Of a stretch of DNA of 64,000 nucleotides, positions 41,975 to 53,170 are shown piece after piece. Numbering within the stretch: the stretch's first letter is position 1; every line of letters begins with the position of its first letter. The notes below the pieces were generated by a model. The model was not told where the DNA came from. It made no database searches and saw only the letters and a program-made list of their open reading frames with translations. Location of the stretch: contig JANEZZ010002705.1 of assembly GCA_026122225.1 (NCBI GenBank), positions 1,169,001 through 1,233,000 on the forward strand, written 5' to 3'. The stretch comes from Heloderma charlesbogerti. Lineage: Eukaryota; Chordata; Lepidosauria; Squamata; Helodermatidae. Both the position numbers and the translations under genes were made by a program.

Positions 41975-42560
41975 TAAGAAGATCCATGGTGGATCTGACC
42001 ATGGGTCCATCTAGTCCAGCATTCTGTTCACAGTGTCCAACCAGCTGCACATGAGAAACCCACAAGCAGGACATGAGTGCAACGGCACCTAGGGATGTAC
42101 AGACTGTGTAAAATCCGCTCCATCGGTGTTTTGAGGATTGTCAGGCACCTTTTGTTCCATCGTCCATTCACAGATGAATGCGATTTTTTTTTTCCGTCAT
42201 GAGGAAAAATATGCAAATAATGACATAAGAGGTTTTGTAACAATGTGCATAATTTACCTTAATACATAACATTTAGCGTATTGTCCTGCATTTCATTCGT
42301 TTCCTCTGCAGAAACTTGCATATTTTCCTACAAATAAATATGCGTAAATTTAGGGAAAGTAAAGAAAACATCCGAAAGTCCATGGACTCCGCGTGGCCTG
42401 CGGGAGTCGCTCCACACTAGATTCTGCAGGTCGGATTCTTAGAAATCCGAGCTCATTTTAGTCTATCTTGAATTTCTCCAGCATCCCTAACAGCACCCCC
42501 TGACCCACGTTCCCCTCAACAGCATTCTCAACAGCAGTATTGGAAGGTTATTTCCAGGAC
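41975..42560 (-). repeat. CR1 3'-region fragment split by a family A MITE
   Basis: 'ccatctagtccagcattctg' through 'cacaagcaggacatgagtgc' on the left and 'caccccctgacccacgttcc' on the right are parts of one CR1 block. They are separated by the MITE at 42090-42489. Confidence 0.75.
42090..42489 (+). repeat. hAT-like MITE, family A, with 8-bp target duplication
   Basis: Starts TAGGGATGTACAGACT and ends GCATCCCTA. ACGGCACC (42082-42089) and ACAGCACC (42490-42497) flank it, differing only at a CpG. Confidence 0.88.
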
Positions 42561-42624
42561 CGGCTAGGTCTTAGCTGATCTCAGCCAACAATCATAGTTA
42601 TTCAGAGCACCACTTGGAAATGTA

Positions 42625-42765
42625 GCACAGTCTTCCACAAACTAGTGCCCTCCAGCTGTGTAGAGCTACAAGCCCCATCACCCCCAGCATGGGTGGGTTG
42701 GCTGGGGATGATTGGAGCTGTAGTCCAACACATCTGGAGTTACTGGATTTGGAAAGGCTAATCTA
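42625..42765. repeat. Palindromic element, family P
   Basis: 'gccctccagctgtgtagagc' and the inverted 'ggagctgtagtccaacacat' pair around 'cagcatgggtgggttggctg'. Confidence 0.68.
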
Positions 42766-43244
42766 GCATGACACCAGTTCCTACAGCTCACGGGCAACCT
42801 TTTCAAAGTTGTCAAAGCGAGTCCAGACACCCCTGCTCTCCCATCAAGAAAGTATGGCAGCATTGCTCCATAACAGAAGCAAATCTGCTTCTTCAAACCA
42901 ATTCCATTAGTTGTAAACGAGTCAGAAAACAAACTGGCAACCTCATACTCCCTCCCATTGTCGATTCGCATAACAGCAATAGCTGGTTTGATTTAGGGTG
43001 GGTTGTGTTGATGTCTCTGTCCTTTTTTAGGGTCACCTCCTTTGGTTACTTTTAACTACATAAATGGGCAGGAAGGGCTCACATTATTCTTGCTTTCTGC
43101 TCCCCCCATCCCCAACAGATAAGCTCACTTTCATATTTAGAAGACAAATATTACGTTAAATCTGCTCTCACCGTGATTGTTATGACAAAATTGTGTGGCT
43201 TCTGTGTTAATCCATTGTTAACAGATGCACATAAGGGGCTCAAC

Positions 43245-43400
43245 ATAGGAACATCAGAAGCAGCCTTATACTGAGTCACACACTGGTCCACCTAGTCCAG
43301 TATTGTTGGCCCTGACTGGCACCAATGACTCTCCAGCAGTTTCAGGCAGGCATTCCCATGAATTCCTGCCTGAAATCCCCATGGCTACTCATGCCCTGAT
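43245..43400 (-). repeat. tRNA-derived SINE fragment
   Basis: 'gcagccttatactgagtcac', 'gtccagtattgttggccctg' and 'agtttcaggcaggcattccc' match the body of 32885-33085. The tRNA-like head is missing. Confidence 0.7.
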
Positions 43401-43574
43401 GCTAACTGTTTTTACAACTAGGACTGTTACTTCCTAGCATTTATGGCTGTGATCGCAGGCACACTTACTTGGGAGTACATCCCATTGAACTCATTAAGAG
43501 TAAGTCCTATTGACTGAAGCAAACAAGCGTAGCACAAGACACTGCAAAGCCCTATTCAGACGTTCACCCCCCAA

Positions 43575-43735
43575 CCCACGCTGAGTCAGACCATGGGTCC
43601 ATTTAGCCCAGTATTGTTGACACTAATTGGCAGCAGTTCTCTAGGGTTGCAGGCAGGAATTTTTCCAGCCCTAACCCGGAGACACCGGGGACGAAAGTTG
43701 GGATCGGTGCTTACCACTGAGCCATAGCCCTTTTG
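43575..43735 (-). repeat. tRNA-derived SINE
   Basis: Body 'catgggtccatttagcccag ... caggcaggaatttttccagc' and head 'cttaccactgagccatagcc', an inverted copy of 36975-37185. Confidence 0.75.
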
Positions 43736-43947
43736 CTGCATATGAGGGGGAGGGGAGGGATGAGCCTGTTGGACCTGCTCCCTTCTGTTGTGTCCTGGTC
43801 ACCTGTCCCCACAGGCCTCTTTGGGTTGGAGAAGTAACTTCCACAGTGGGGCACATTCTGTACTCATGGAAGGTCCTTGCACAGTTTAGAACCCTGATTT
43901 TCCACATCTCAATCGCATGCGGGGGGGGGAGGTACATGAGTAGAGAC

Positions 43948-44271
43948 TAGGGATGCTGGAGGAATCTGCAATGGATCCAAATGAGTTTGGATTTCTATGA
44001 ATCTGACTTGCAGATTATGCAGTGGACTGGATTTCTCCAAGTCATATGCATTTTTTACTTTTGGGGGGATTAGCGCTAATTCACATCAGTGTATTTGTGC
44101 AAGTGCGCATTAGCGCCAGTCTGAATTCGCACTAATGTGCATTAGCAAAAGTAGGATGAAATTCTCGTCAAAAGAATCCAATTCTGTCAATGAGCAAATG
44201 ATGGAATAAAAGACGCCTGACAATCTGCAAAACACAGTTGGAATGGATTTAACAAAAACTGTACATCCCTA
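43948..44271 (-). repeat. hAT-like MITE, family A
   Basis: Starts TAGGGATGCTGGAGGAATC and ends 'aactgtacatcccta'. Flanking 8-mers GTAGAGAC and GCAGAGAT agree at 6 of 8 positions. Confidence 0.78.
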
Positions 44272-46484
44272 GCAGAGATGGCTTCCCACTGCAGATATTC
44301 AAACCCCAGTATGTGGAGAGCTGTGAAGACAGACAACAAGGATGCAGAGACAGTGGGGGCTAATTTCATTGCTACAAGCTCATTCTCCTTCTTCCTTCAG
44401 TGTCTTTGCCAGTCTCTTAAATCTGGGGTAGGCACAGATCTACCGGTAGACCTCTGGGTGATTTGCACTAGATCGGCAAGAGCGTCTGCTTCTCAACTGT
44501 TTTAAGAGCAGCAACAATGTGTTCCCCCTCCCCCCAACCTAAAGTAGGTTGCTGAGATTCAGAAAGCATGGGGTAATCAGGAACGTACATTTGTGTGAAA
44601 GGACTGTGAGCTCAGTTCAGTTCTGATGCTAAAAACAAATTCCTGTGCTCAGAATGTGCTCAGGCTCCCTGTTCTTTAATTCTGTCTTTTGTACCTGGCT
44701 CTGGTTGGTGGATCTCGGGGTTCTAATTAAAAAAACAAAGTAGATCTGACCTGCACCCAGTCTGCACCCTTTATCTTTTTTATTTTCTTTTTCAAAGTGA
44801 AACAGAGTGCCCAGCTTTTCTTCATGTGCCAAGTTCATTATCACCTTTGTTGTTCAGCTTTCAATTTTCTCCCATTTGTTTTTGGACCTCTTAAATTTGA
44901 CCAAATCCGGTCATAGTGCTCAAGTCAAGACGTGCGCATACAGTGCTCATTTAATGCAACATGAATTGGCATTTGCCAGTAGCAATTGGCATCTCGTGAC
45001 AGCATCCTGTTAGTGGCGCATAATTAAACCACGCTTTGCATTCATAGATTTTCAACAGTATTTTTTTTCCCACCCACACTGCATTTTTTTTCTCTGTACA
45101 CTGGGCTTTATTTTCTGATCAGTAATAGTTAACTTTTGTCTTTGCTTTGCTTTATTTTATTGCATACAATCCAATGCTCCAATGTATCTGGGCCAACCAG
45201 AACTTTTCCTCCTGGCCCTCTGCAACATTCAGATGTGTATCGTCTGCAAATCTGTGAGGAGGTGCCCTTCCTTCACCCAAGTTGTCAGTGAAAAATGTTA
45301 ATTTGATTAACAGGGAAGATTTGTGTGAAATGTTATTCTTGCCTGCTTGGCATGACCTAGGAATTACTGCTTTGGGGGATTCCCCCACCCCCCATCAATT
45401 ATATAAGTACTTTTATGATCTTTTTTCCTGCACTTCTAATTATTTACAGAGTCATAGAGGACCAAAGATTTGCTTTAGTGCATAATGGACTCATATTGTT
45501 CTGTTCTTCCCTTCCCCCATATTCCCCCATCAGCCTGTCAAAGAAGGAAATGACCACACCGCTTGTTGAGATGTGTGAAACATGATCTATTTCCTACAGA
45601 CTTAGAAGATAGCTTGCCTTCCCCCCACCCCTCCAGACACGCACACACATATCTCCATTTCCCCATGAATAACACCCTTAAAAGTGTTCCTCGGTCATCT
45701 GCCTAAGCTTGCAATACTGTGCAAGTCGAGTTTTTAATGTCACAGTGAAACCCAGCTGAAGAAATCTGGGAAAAAGGCTAAACCGGAAACCTCTGCAAAC
45801 TTAGAATTATCCTGCTGCAGGCACATAGCATTAAAGTGTCTGGTTGTGAACGGCAATGGGATGAAGGGAGGTGCTCTCAGAAAGGAAGTGATGCACAGTC
45901 GTGAAAGGTGCTCTCCGCAGACCACGGGAGATCTCCAGTGAAGCAATCCACAAGGCCTGCTCTAGCGCAATTGATGGATTTGGCTGTGAGCAGACAGGAT
46001 GATCAGATGTTGCATCTCCTGGCGCCTGAAGTCAGTGTAGTCAGTCCCTTGTCTTGAAGTGTATTGCAAAGTGCCAGAGACCCAAACTGTCCACCTCATT
46101 CTTCTTAAGTCAAGGCTCTAGTCCTGAGGGAGGTGTGAATCCAGGACATTCCTGGCAAAGCTGCTAACTCAAGCATTCATCCAAAAGAGACAGCCACGAG
46201 GGTGCTGAAATTGCTACCTGTTTGCTCCACGCAGCGGTGTTCCGTTAAATGCTCTCTGCGCTGGGACCAGGTTCGACTTTTCTTTTTCTTATCTTATTTT
46301 CCTTTTTAAAAAAACGTGCGGTACTTTGTAGAACTGTCGGTTTCTTCAATCCTTCTTGTTAAAATTCACAGACTCAGTTAGAAAGAGAGAAAGAGGCCAG
46401 GTGAATAACAGAGAGTTGTTTTGTTTCTTTAAAAAAAGGGACAGCATCAGGACAGGAAGAGATCGCGAGGCACTTGCGGTTGTT
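44272..46484 (-). other. Probable proximal 3' UTR of SDC3
   Basis: The stretch next to the SDC3 stop codon is free of recognised repeats. It has AATAAA signals on the minus strand at 45151-45161 (two overlapping copies) and 45107-45112, which would give a 3' UTR of about 1.3-1.4 kb. Transcript ends cannot be fixed from sequence alone. Confidence 0.5.
45107..45161 (-). terminator. Candidate proximal polyadenylation signals
   Basis: Minus-strand AATAAA occurs at 45156-45161, 45151-45156 and 45107-45112. Confidence 0.4.
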
Positions 46485-46651
46485 TTATGCATAGAATTCC
46501 TCCTGCTTGTCGGGTTTTTGGTACGTGACACTCGCCTGTTTGGGCTCCTCCAACGTGTAGCTCCCCTCATCTTTCTTTTTCATCCGGTAGATCAGCAGCA
46601 TCACCAGAAAGGCCGCAAACAGAGCCCCGACGACTCCGCCCACAATCACAG
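46485..46651 (-). CDS. SDC3: Syndecan-3, last coding exon (transmembrane and cytoplasmic domain)
   Basis: The exon begins after a minus-strand acceptor (TTTCCAG) at 46652-46653 and ends with TAA at 46485-46487. It encodes the single membrane span ([12 protein letters not shown]..., with the GxxxG-type dimerisation motif) and the complete cytoplasmic tail. The tail has the conserved C1 segment ([10 protein letters not shown]), the syndecan-3-type variable region and the C2 PDZ-binding end E-F-Y-A. Syndecans are membrane heparan sulfate proteoglycans that bind growth factors and matrix; syndecan-3 is prominent in nervous tissue. Its first codon is shared with exon 4 (phase 1), which agrees with the single leftover base of that exon. 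The sequence is almost the same as the mammalian tail, so identity is secure. Confidence 0.97.
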
Positions 46652-47569
46652 CTGGAAACAGACAGCAAAAGGAAAAGAGTTAGGGGTGTGTTGAAAGGAG
46701 GCACCACCACTGCAGGACATGGGGATGGATGCTACTTTAGATGGCTTTCAAAGGGGGTTTGGCCTAGGCTACACATGGAGGAGGAGGAGATGGTTTGATC
46801 CCAGGAACTTTGGAAGCTGCCTTATACAACAGTAGATGATGGGTCCAACCAGCAGCCATTTCAGCTGGCAGTAACAGAGGGAGATGAGCAGGGGAAGTAA
46901 GGCCGTTCTGCCAGCTGTGCTGAAGATCTCCCTCCTGAAGGCTCCTTCTCCCACAACTGTCACCTAGGCAGCCATTCCAGCAGGCCGAGTTGAGGGAGAT
47001 GAGAAGGGAAGCAGGGCCATTCCGCCAGCCCTGCTGAAAGACCACTTTTTTTTTTCCTTTTCCCTACCCATCCCTTTTTTCCTTAGGCAACATGTCTTTT
47101 TAAATTATAAGCCTGTAGACAGGAACCCTCTTGTTTGACTGATCATTTGTAAGCTGCTCTGGAAGCCTTTTTGGCTGAGGGGGATGATAAAGATACTTTA
47201 AATAAAGAAAGAATAGCCTACTGTTCCCTACTCTGACTGACAGTAGTCCAACTAGCCCAGTGGGGTCAAACTAGCCCAGTGTTATCTACTTTGACTGGCA
47301 GTAGCTCTCCTCGGGCTTGGACAGACGTCTTTCCCATCACCTCCCATTTGAGAGCTACACCACACACTACACTAAATGCACAGCGCAGCGTCCCCAAAGC
47401 AGGGCCAATAGGTGCCATGATGCCCATGGGCACCTCCAATGGCACCCATGAAGGGGGTCCCCAATGTGGCACCACGGGCATCTGCAAAACTCCTCCCCAC
47501 ACCCATTTTTTAAAAATATACGTACATGGATTTGTATATCTCCATAGCAATGAATATATATGAAATGCA

Positions 47570-48240
47570 TACAACTTTCTAGCAATTATACATAGGCTTC
47601 AACAAAAGCGGACCAAATATCCAAATAAGTATCCATTTGAAGGCACTGTCCATATGCCACCCGTTCAAATATTGAAAGTGTTGTAAGGTCCCCAATCCAC
47701 TGCATTATAGGAAATGTGTGTTTATCCTTCCAATGTTGTAATATCAGTCGTATAGCTGTCAAAAGGGCACAGAGAATCCATTTACGCTGACCATTTGTTA
47801 ATTTCCATGAAGTGGATAAATACTTTAAAAGAGCGTGTATATCAGGGAATATTAAAGACTGTTCCAGTACAAAATTTAACTGTGTAAGAACCTTCTCCTC
47901 TGCAACTACAAAAAAGCACTGCAACTACTGGACATTGCCAAAACATATGTTTAAAAGGAGCATCAGCTGTATTGCACCACCAGCAATTAGCTGAATTAGA
48001 CAATCCCTTATTAAAGTGACGTTGTGTTGTCTAATAGACATGAAACAAACGTTTTTGCCGAATAAGATGCAGCCTGAGATCCACAGATGCTACAGGTAGA
48101 TGCCAAAGTGGTGATCCATTGATCCACCATTTTGTGGTGGTGCCCACGGCACTTTCTCAAATTCCCAAATGTGATCACAGGTCCGTTGGAAATGCCTGGC
48201 ATAGTGTGTACCCAATCCTAACTTAAAAAAAAAAAATAAT
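47570..48240 (-). repeat. L1-type LINE fragment, ORF2 C-terminus
   Basis: The minus strand encodes a degraded L1 ORF2 end. The C-W-W-C-N ... H-M-F-W-Q-C-P type zinc-knuckle words lie near 47920-47990 and I-L-Q-H-W-K-D-K and W-I-G-D-L near 47700-47760. Frameshifts separate the pieces, and a poly-A/T run (about 48223-48237) lies at the upstream end as read on the minus strand. Lies in intron 4. Confidence 0.75.
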
Positions 48241-48289
48241 GTGAGCGGGTCACCAATTTGGATTGGGACCACCGTCTGAGGTATTGTGG

Positions 48290-48640
48290 CAGTGGGGAAT
48301 TAAGTTTTCCCACCCAGCCGCTTCCCCACACACAGATGCCACCCTCCCTCTCAGGGGCCACATTCCAGTAGTGGGAGGGGCCAAAGGCAAAAGGGATGGG
48401 ATCAAAAATACAACCCCCACCCTGAGCATATTTTACTTTAAAGCTCTGCCTGCCAAAAACTAAGCTATAGGAGAGGCATTTCAACATTTGCACAAAAGCT
48501 GCACAAAACCCAGGAAACGATCAATCAATCGGTGGTCAGGGGGAGGGAGTTTGGCCATATGGGAAACCCCAGAGGGCCATATTGTAATCTCCCAAGAGCT
48601 GGATTTGGCCCCTGGGCCTAAGGTTCTACAGCCCCACCTC
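48290..48640 (-). repeat. hAT-like family B element
   Basis: 'aggggccacattccagtagt', 'gaggccaaaggcaaaa'-type words, 'cacaaaacccaggaaacgat' and 'gggaaaccccagagggccat' occur in inverted family order relative to 20215-20640. Confidence 0.6.
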
Positions 48641-48839
48641 TCAATTAGCAGAAACAGAGGGTTGTTTCCCTTTTCTTTAGGGAAATTTAGGTAGGGTGTG
48701 GAGTGGCTGAGTGGGTAGGTTTAAATCCTCCTACCTGCATGTGGTCTCCCTGATCAACATGCTTACATTAAAGTTTTTAAAAAGAAGTAGGTGGGATCAG
48801 CCACACGCTATGCATTTAACACAGCATGTACTTAGCCCT

Positions 48840-48925
48840 GATTCTTTTGAACATAAAGCTGGCAGGGATTGAACCTAGGACATTGTACGTGCCAAGCATA
48901 TTCTCTATCACTGGGCTACCCAGTT
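48840..48925 (-). repeat. tRNA-derived SINE fragment (head)
   Basis: 'gcagggattgaacctaggac' and 'ctctatcactgggctaccca' are inverted B- and A-box regions as in 32885-33085. Confidence 0.55.
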
Positions 48926-49157
48926 CCTTCTCCTTCTCAGCTTGTAACAGTGTGTGGCACAACTTCAGATGAAAGGTGGGGTTCATGTATTCAAAACAGG
49001 AGCATACTGGATACACATCTAAAAGACGTCTTCTTGAATCACTGGTTTTCGATTGTAATCTGCAGCTTTCTACGTTCACATTATGGGATTACTGCAAAAT
49101 GATGTATTTAATATATAGAGGTTGCACGCAAACACTGCATTATATTTCTATTGATAT

Positions 49158-49199
49158 TTTCAGATGTATGTCTATATCTATATCTATATCTATATATCT
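49158..49199. repeat. (TATATC)n simple repeat
   Basis: Tandem hexamer-like TATATC/TCTATA units just before the family E repeat. Confidence 0.85.
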
Positions 49200-49855
49200 T
49201 GTGCCGGAACTTTCTGCCACATGTTTTTCGACCCTTCTCATTCAATTTGATAGATGAGAAATTGCTTTTGAAAAGAAATTCAATACTGAAGAAATTTTGG
49301 GGAAATTCTCATGGGTTGGGTTTGGGTTTCTTGGGATTACCTTACTTAGGAGGTGGCTGAGGCGTGAGCACAAGTGTCCTATTTTTCATTGTACAATCAT
49401 CTCTCCAGAAGCCTGAGGCCTCCTCAGCTTCCTACACGTCAATTAAAGCCCAGTTTAAGACACCATAAGGTAATTCCTCCCATGGGGCTTTTTCAGATCA
49501 GGACGTGCAGGCAGCCCGGGGGGCTAGCTGTGATTAGGTAAGCTCAAAAACACCACAAAAATAAATTATAAAACATCCTGAATGAGGCAGAACAATGGAG
49601 GCCTCTTTCATGGGAAGAGAAAACTTTCAGAAAATTGGAGGACAAATTTTGGCAGAGTGACAGTTGATGCTGCTGCAGCACAACCCCCCCCCCCTCAACA
49701 ACTTACCAAAAAAGAAAGAAGCTGTGCTACAAACCCTGCCAATGGAGAGCCTGACCAGGGAGAAACTGTTCTCCCCTTGGAGAAATTCAGTGAAATTGTC
49801 TCCCAAATTTCTCTGCCCAAAAGTAAGGTGAATTTCAAAAGGCCATTTGTGCACA
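49200..49855. repeat. Dispersed repeat family E
   Basis: Inverted copy of 808-1698 ('tcatgggttgggtttgggtt', 'gacaccataaggtaattcct', 'ggagaaattcagtgaaattg'). A (CA)n run follows at 49869-49898. Confidence 0.6.
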
Positions 49856-49959
49856 GCTCTAATAAATACACACACACACATACACACACACACACACAAT
49901 TTTTCTATCAACTGCACATCCACACACAGACATGCACACACGCCCTGCACATGTCTTAC

Positions 49960-50224
49960 CTATGAGCACTTCTTTTCTTTCCAGGATATTTTTCTGGGGA
50001 AGCTGCGCAGCTGAGTTTCCAGACTCTATCGTATTATCTACGAGCCCGGGCTCGGCATTCTTCCTCAGCACTGGCCCAGCTGCCGGGGTGACCAGGGCTA
50101 CGACTTCATTACCGAGCTCTGTCCGAGTCGTGTCGTCCTCCTCACGGATTTCAAAGTCCCCGCTGATGGGGACTTCCAGTTCGTTGTTGGTTGTCGTGGA
50201 AAGGGTCACGTTCACAGGCTCTGC
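49960..50224 (-). CDS. SDC3: Syndecan-3, penultimate exon (membrane-proximal ectodomain)
   Basis: 265-nt exon between a CTCTCCCAG acceptor (50225-50226) and a G|GTAAGA donor (49959-49958), read on the minus strand. It starts in phase 0 and leaves one base for exon 5. It encodes 88 residues of ectodomain, beginning A-E-P-V-N-V-T. The conserved syndecan-3 block S-A-A-Q-L-P-Q-K lies near its end, preceded by an E-S-G-N site that matches the membrane-proximal Ser-Gly of the mammalian protein. The last residues E-R-K-E-V-L-I lead into the membrane span; this basic region is a known shedding-sensitive part in syndecans. Acidic residues around 'R-E-E-D-D' fit the family. Confidence 0.95.
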
Positions 50225-50345
50225 CTGGGAGAGAGAACAAGAAGAACTCAGAGAGAGTGGGAGGAAGGAAGAATGTTCTTTTCCCTTCATAGTGCTTCTC
50301 CCTGGGACTTGACCTATTTTATAAGCATTGTTCCCTACCCTCTCA

Positions 50346-51170
50346 GCTAGGGATGGAAGAATCTGTCACTTTCAGTTTCTCTCCGTTTCTCCTTTTTCCA
50401 ACCTTACATTCAGTTCATCCTGCTTTTTTTTTTTTTTACGTCCACATGAAAATTCCTAAGCATTTTGATGTGCATTTGTCCTAATGCATGCATTTTTGTG
50501 CACAATTTTACTGGAAGCACACATTTGTTTTGCAGCTAGGGATGTCCATCATGGGAAAATCCAGCCCTTTTGGGGCCAACCAGAGTTCCACAGCACGCCC
50601 GACTCGACTCACATTTGTGGGCCAAGCCACAGGTCTTTTCCCAAAATCCAGGAACGTATTTGTTTGTTTTAAAATTTGTGCAAATAGCGATTGGTGAAAA
50701 TTGCAGCTATAATTTGCACAAATTTGGCCACAATTTGCATGATTTGTACAGAATATGCAAGTTTTGGTCAAAATTTGCGTAAATCTGTATTTGTGCAAAT
50801 CAAAAATGGAAAATCTGCTTGCTGGTCCAACTTGCTGTAGACCAAGTCAGGCCAGCTAGTGGAAGATGAGTCCAAGTCTGGGGGGCTGAGCCAACAAAAG
50901 CTCATCGAGCTCCACCCCGCAACTGGATTCCTCTGACATCCATATTTGCAACCAGTTTTCTTGCAATACATTTGTGAAAGTTATTCTCACTAATATAGAC
51001 ATTTTGGGTGTGCACTTTCCCTGAATAGATGCATTTTTGCCTGCATTTTTTTTGATGGGAATGCGTATTTTTCAGAATAACTGAATTTCGGTTTGCGTAT
51101 CACTTCAAAACTGCGAAATTAATGTTCTCATTGAAATGCAAACTGAATGAATGTCTGCCCATCCGTCCCC
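50346..51170. repeat. Nested hAT-like elements
   Basis: The outer element starts TAGGGATGGAAGAATC and its inverted end lies near 'gtctgcccatccgtcccc'. Another TAGGGATGTCCATC element (50537 to about 50945, ending 'cctctgacatccat') sits inside it. Ends are judged by eye; no coding capacity. Confidence 0.55.
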
Positions 51171-51984
51171 TCCCTTGCTGCTGTCCCAACTGTGTTGCCC
51201 CTGCAGTAGGCTTCGAACTCTTAATTTAGAGGTGCCAGGATAGTGACAGATCAGATCCAGGTCTACTTACAAGGAGTACTTTATTGAGTAACTTACTCAA
51301 TAAAGTACTCAATAGGTGTACCCAGCTTCTCTGAACCCAGAGCCACGGAGTACAATGGGTCTTATACCATACATGTTAGCAGTGAGGCAGCATAACAGCA
51401 GCAAGCCCCACCTAATGTTCATTCCCAACATAGACCAGAAATGTTTAGTTCTCAGCACAGCCACCTGCAGCTTTAAGACAAACAAATTTCGCTTCCCAGG
51501 CACATCTTGATATCGGCCTTTGACTCATCTCAACATGCTCAGAGGCCTACTACCAAAGGAATTGCGCCAATAATGAACTTAAGCAAGCATTATGGATCTC
51601 TAGGCCCCTCTAACACTACAGGTGACTTGGTTATGCTCCTGGGGCCAATACATTAACCCAGTCCTGATCTCACTTCCCCAGCATTGCCAGAATGTTGCTG
51701 GACTCTGAACATCGATTCTCAGGCCTGATTTTGCTTTGGTCCCAGCAGGGAGCCACCTAAATATCTGTGGGGATGTCCCCACAGATGTGGGGACATCCCA
51801 CACCATGAGCTTTAAAACACCATGAGATGTTCTGTTCATCCCATCTGAAAAAAGAATATTATGCAGCAGATTCACATGAGTCTGTGTGAATCATGGCACC
51901 CACCCACCTACCCAAGGCAGCAATCTACATAACTGCTGTGATTCAAGCACACAGGAAGCTCTAAAACAAAGGTGCAGAATCTCA

Positions 51985-52195
51985 GGCCCAGGAGCCAAAT
52001 CTACCTGGCTTAGGGTCCCAATCCAGCCCTCCAGGGTTCCCCAGGTGACCATGATCCCTATCCCTGGTCCCAATGCCTTTCTCTGAATCACCAATCATTT
52101 GGTGGTTTCCTGGGTTTTGTGCAGTTTTTCCCCATTCTAAAAGACTAAAATGCCTCTCCTAAGGCTTAATTGCTGGCATTAAGAGTTTCAAGCTA
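51985..52195 (+). repeat. hAT-like family B fragment
   Basis: 'agggttccccaggtgaccat', 'tgaatcaccaatcatttggt' and 'taagagtttcaagctaaaaa' follow family B order. Confidence 0.6.
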
Positions 52196-52625
52196 AAAAT
52201 GCTGGATCGAATAAAAGTCCATCTAGACCAGCATTCTGTTCACACAGTGGCCAGTCAACTGCCAGTGGAAAAACCCACAAGGAGGACAAGAGTGCAGTAG
52301 CATCTTCCCACTTGTGTTCCCCAACAACTGGTACACAGAGGCTTATTGCCTCTGGTACTGGAGCTAGCGTGTAACTATCACGACTAGTAGGCATTGATAG
52401 CCTCATTCTCCACAGCATCCCGGATAGCTGGCCGCCCAGCCTCGACTTAAAGCGTCTAACGAAGGAGATTCCACCACCTTCCAAAGCACTACAGCTTATA
52501 CCATCAGGAAGTTCTTCCTCATGTTCAGTTGAATCCCCTTTCTTGTCATTTGAACCCATTTTTCATGTCCTCTGGAGCAACAGAAAATAGATTTGCTCCT
52601 CCAGCTTTCATGACATCCCTTCAAA
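52196..52625 (-). repeat. CR1 LINE 3'-region fragment
   Basis: 'gaccagcattctgttcacac', 'cagaggcttattgcctctgg', 'catcccggatagctggccgc' and 'caggaagttcttcctcatgt' match the inverted CR1 3' block and upstream sequence. Confidence 0.78.
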
Positions 52626-52629
52626 TTTA

Positions 52630-52800
52630 TACAGATTTAATTTTTGTATTATTACATTTATATCCCACCTTTCTTCCATCATGGAACTCAAGGTGGCTAT
52701 ATGTGGTTCTCCACTCACCAACCAGACTAAGAAGGCTTAGCTTCAGCAAGGTGGCTGCCACATGTACCTTCAGACCATGCCCTGGTCACATGTCCTTATT
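52630..52800 (-). repeat. 5S rRNA-derived SINE with L2-like tail (degraded)
   Basis: The tail 'ttacatttatatcccacctt' and 'gaactcaaggtggctatatg' is followed by a degraded inverted 5S part ('ctcaccaaccagactaagaa', 'ggcttagcttcagcaaggtg'). Same family as 52985-53170. Confidence 0.7.
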
Positions 52801-52839
52801 TCAGTTAGTTGGTATCAACATAATCTCTCTCTGGCAAAT

Positions 52840-52978
52840 GCAGTTCAGTGTAAGCAAGTGTAAAGTGATGCATGTTGGGGCAAAAAATCCCAGCTTTAAA
52901 TATAACCCAATGGGATCTGAGCTAGTGGTGACCGACCAAGAAAGAGATCTTGGTGTTGTGGTGGACAGCTCGATGAAA
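52840..52978 (+). repeat. CR1 LINE ORF2 fragment (RT)
   Basis: The frame reads S-K-C-K-V-M-H-V-G, E-L-V-V-T-D-Q-E-R-D-L-G-V-V-V-D-S-S, a conserved part of the CR1 RT domain after the catalytic motif. Lies between two 5S-derived SINEs. Confidence 0.85.
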
Positions 52979-52984
52979 ATTTAT

Positions 52985-53170
52985 ACAGATTTCATCATTT
53001 TTTTTTTTATTTTATTACGTTTATATCCCACCTTTCTTCCATCAATGAACTCAAGGTGGCTACATGTGGTTCCCAGGTGGTCTCCCCTCCAAGCACTGAC
53101 CAGACCCAGACCTGCTTAGCTTCAGCATGGTGGCTGCCTCATGTGACTTCAGACTATGCCCTGGGACCAT
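52985..53170 (-). repeat. 5S rRNA-derived SINE with L2-like tail
   Basis: On the minus strand the 5S part reads 'gaagctaagcaggtctgggt', 'ctggtcagtgcttggagggg' and 'agaccacctgggaacc', then 'ttgagttcattgatggaaga' and 'aaggtgggatataaacgtaa'. The tail differs from that at 25990 and 62403 and resembles L2-type 3' ends. Confidence 0.82.

Larger units (their letters stand above)
46652..49959 (-). other. SDC3 intron 4
   Basis: Bounded by GT at 49958-49959 (GTAAGA on the minus strand) and AG at 46652-46653. It contains an L1 fragment (47570-48240), a family B element (48290-48640), a SINE fragment (48840-48925) and a family E repeat (49200-49855). SINE-like remnants lie at 46790-46850 and 47220-47330. 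Confidence 0.9.
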
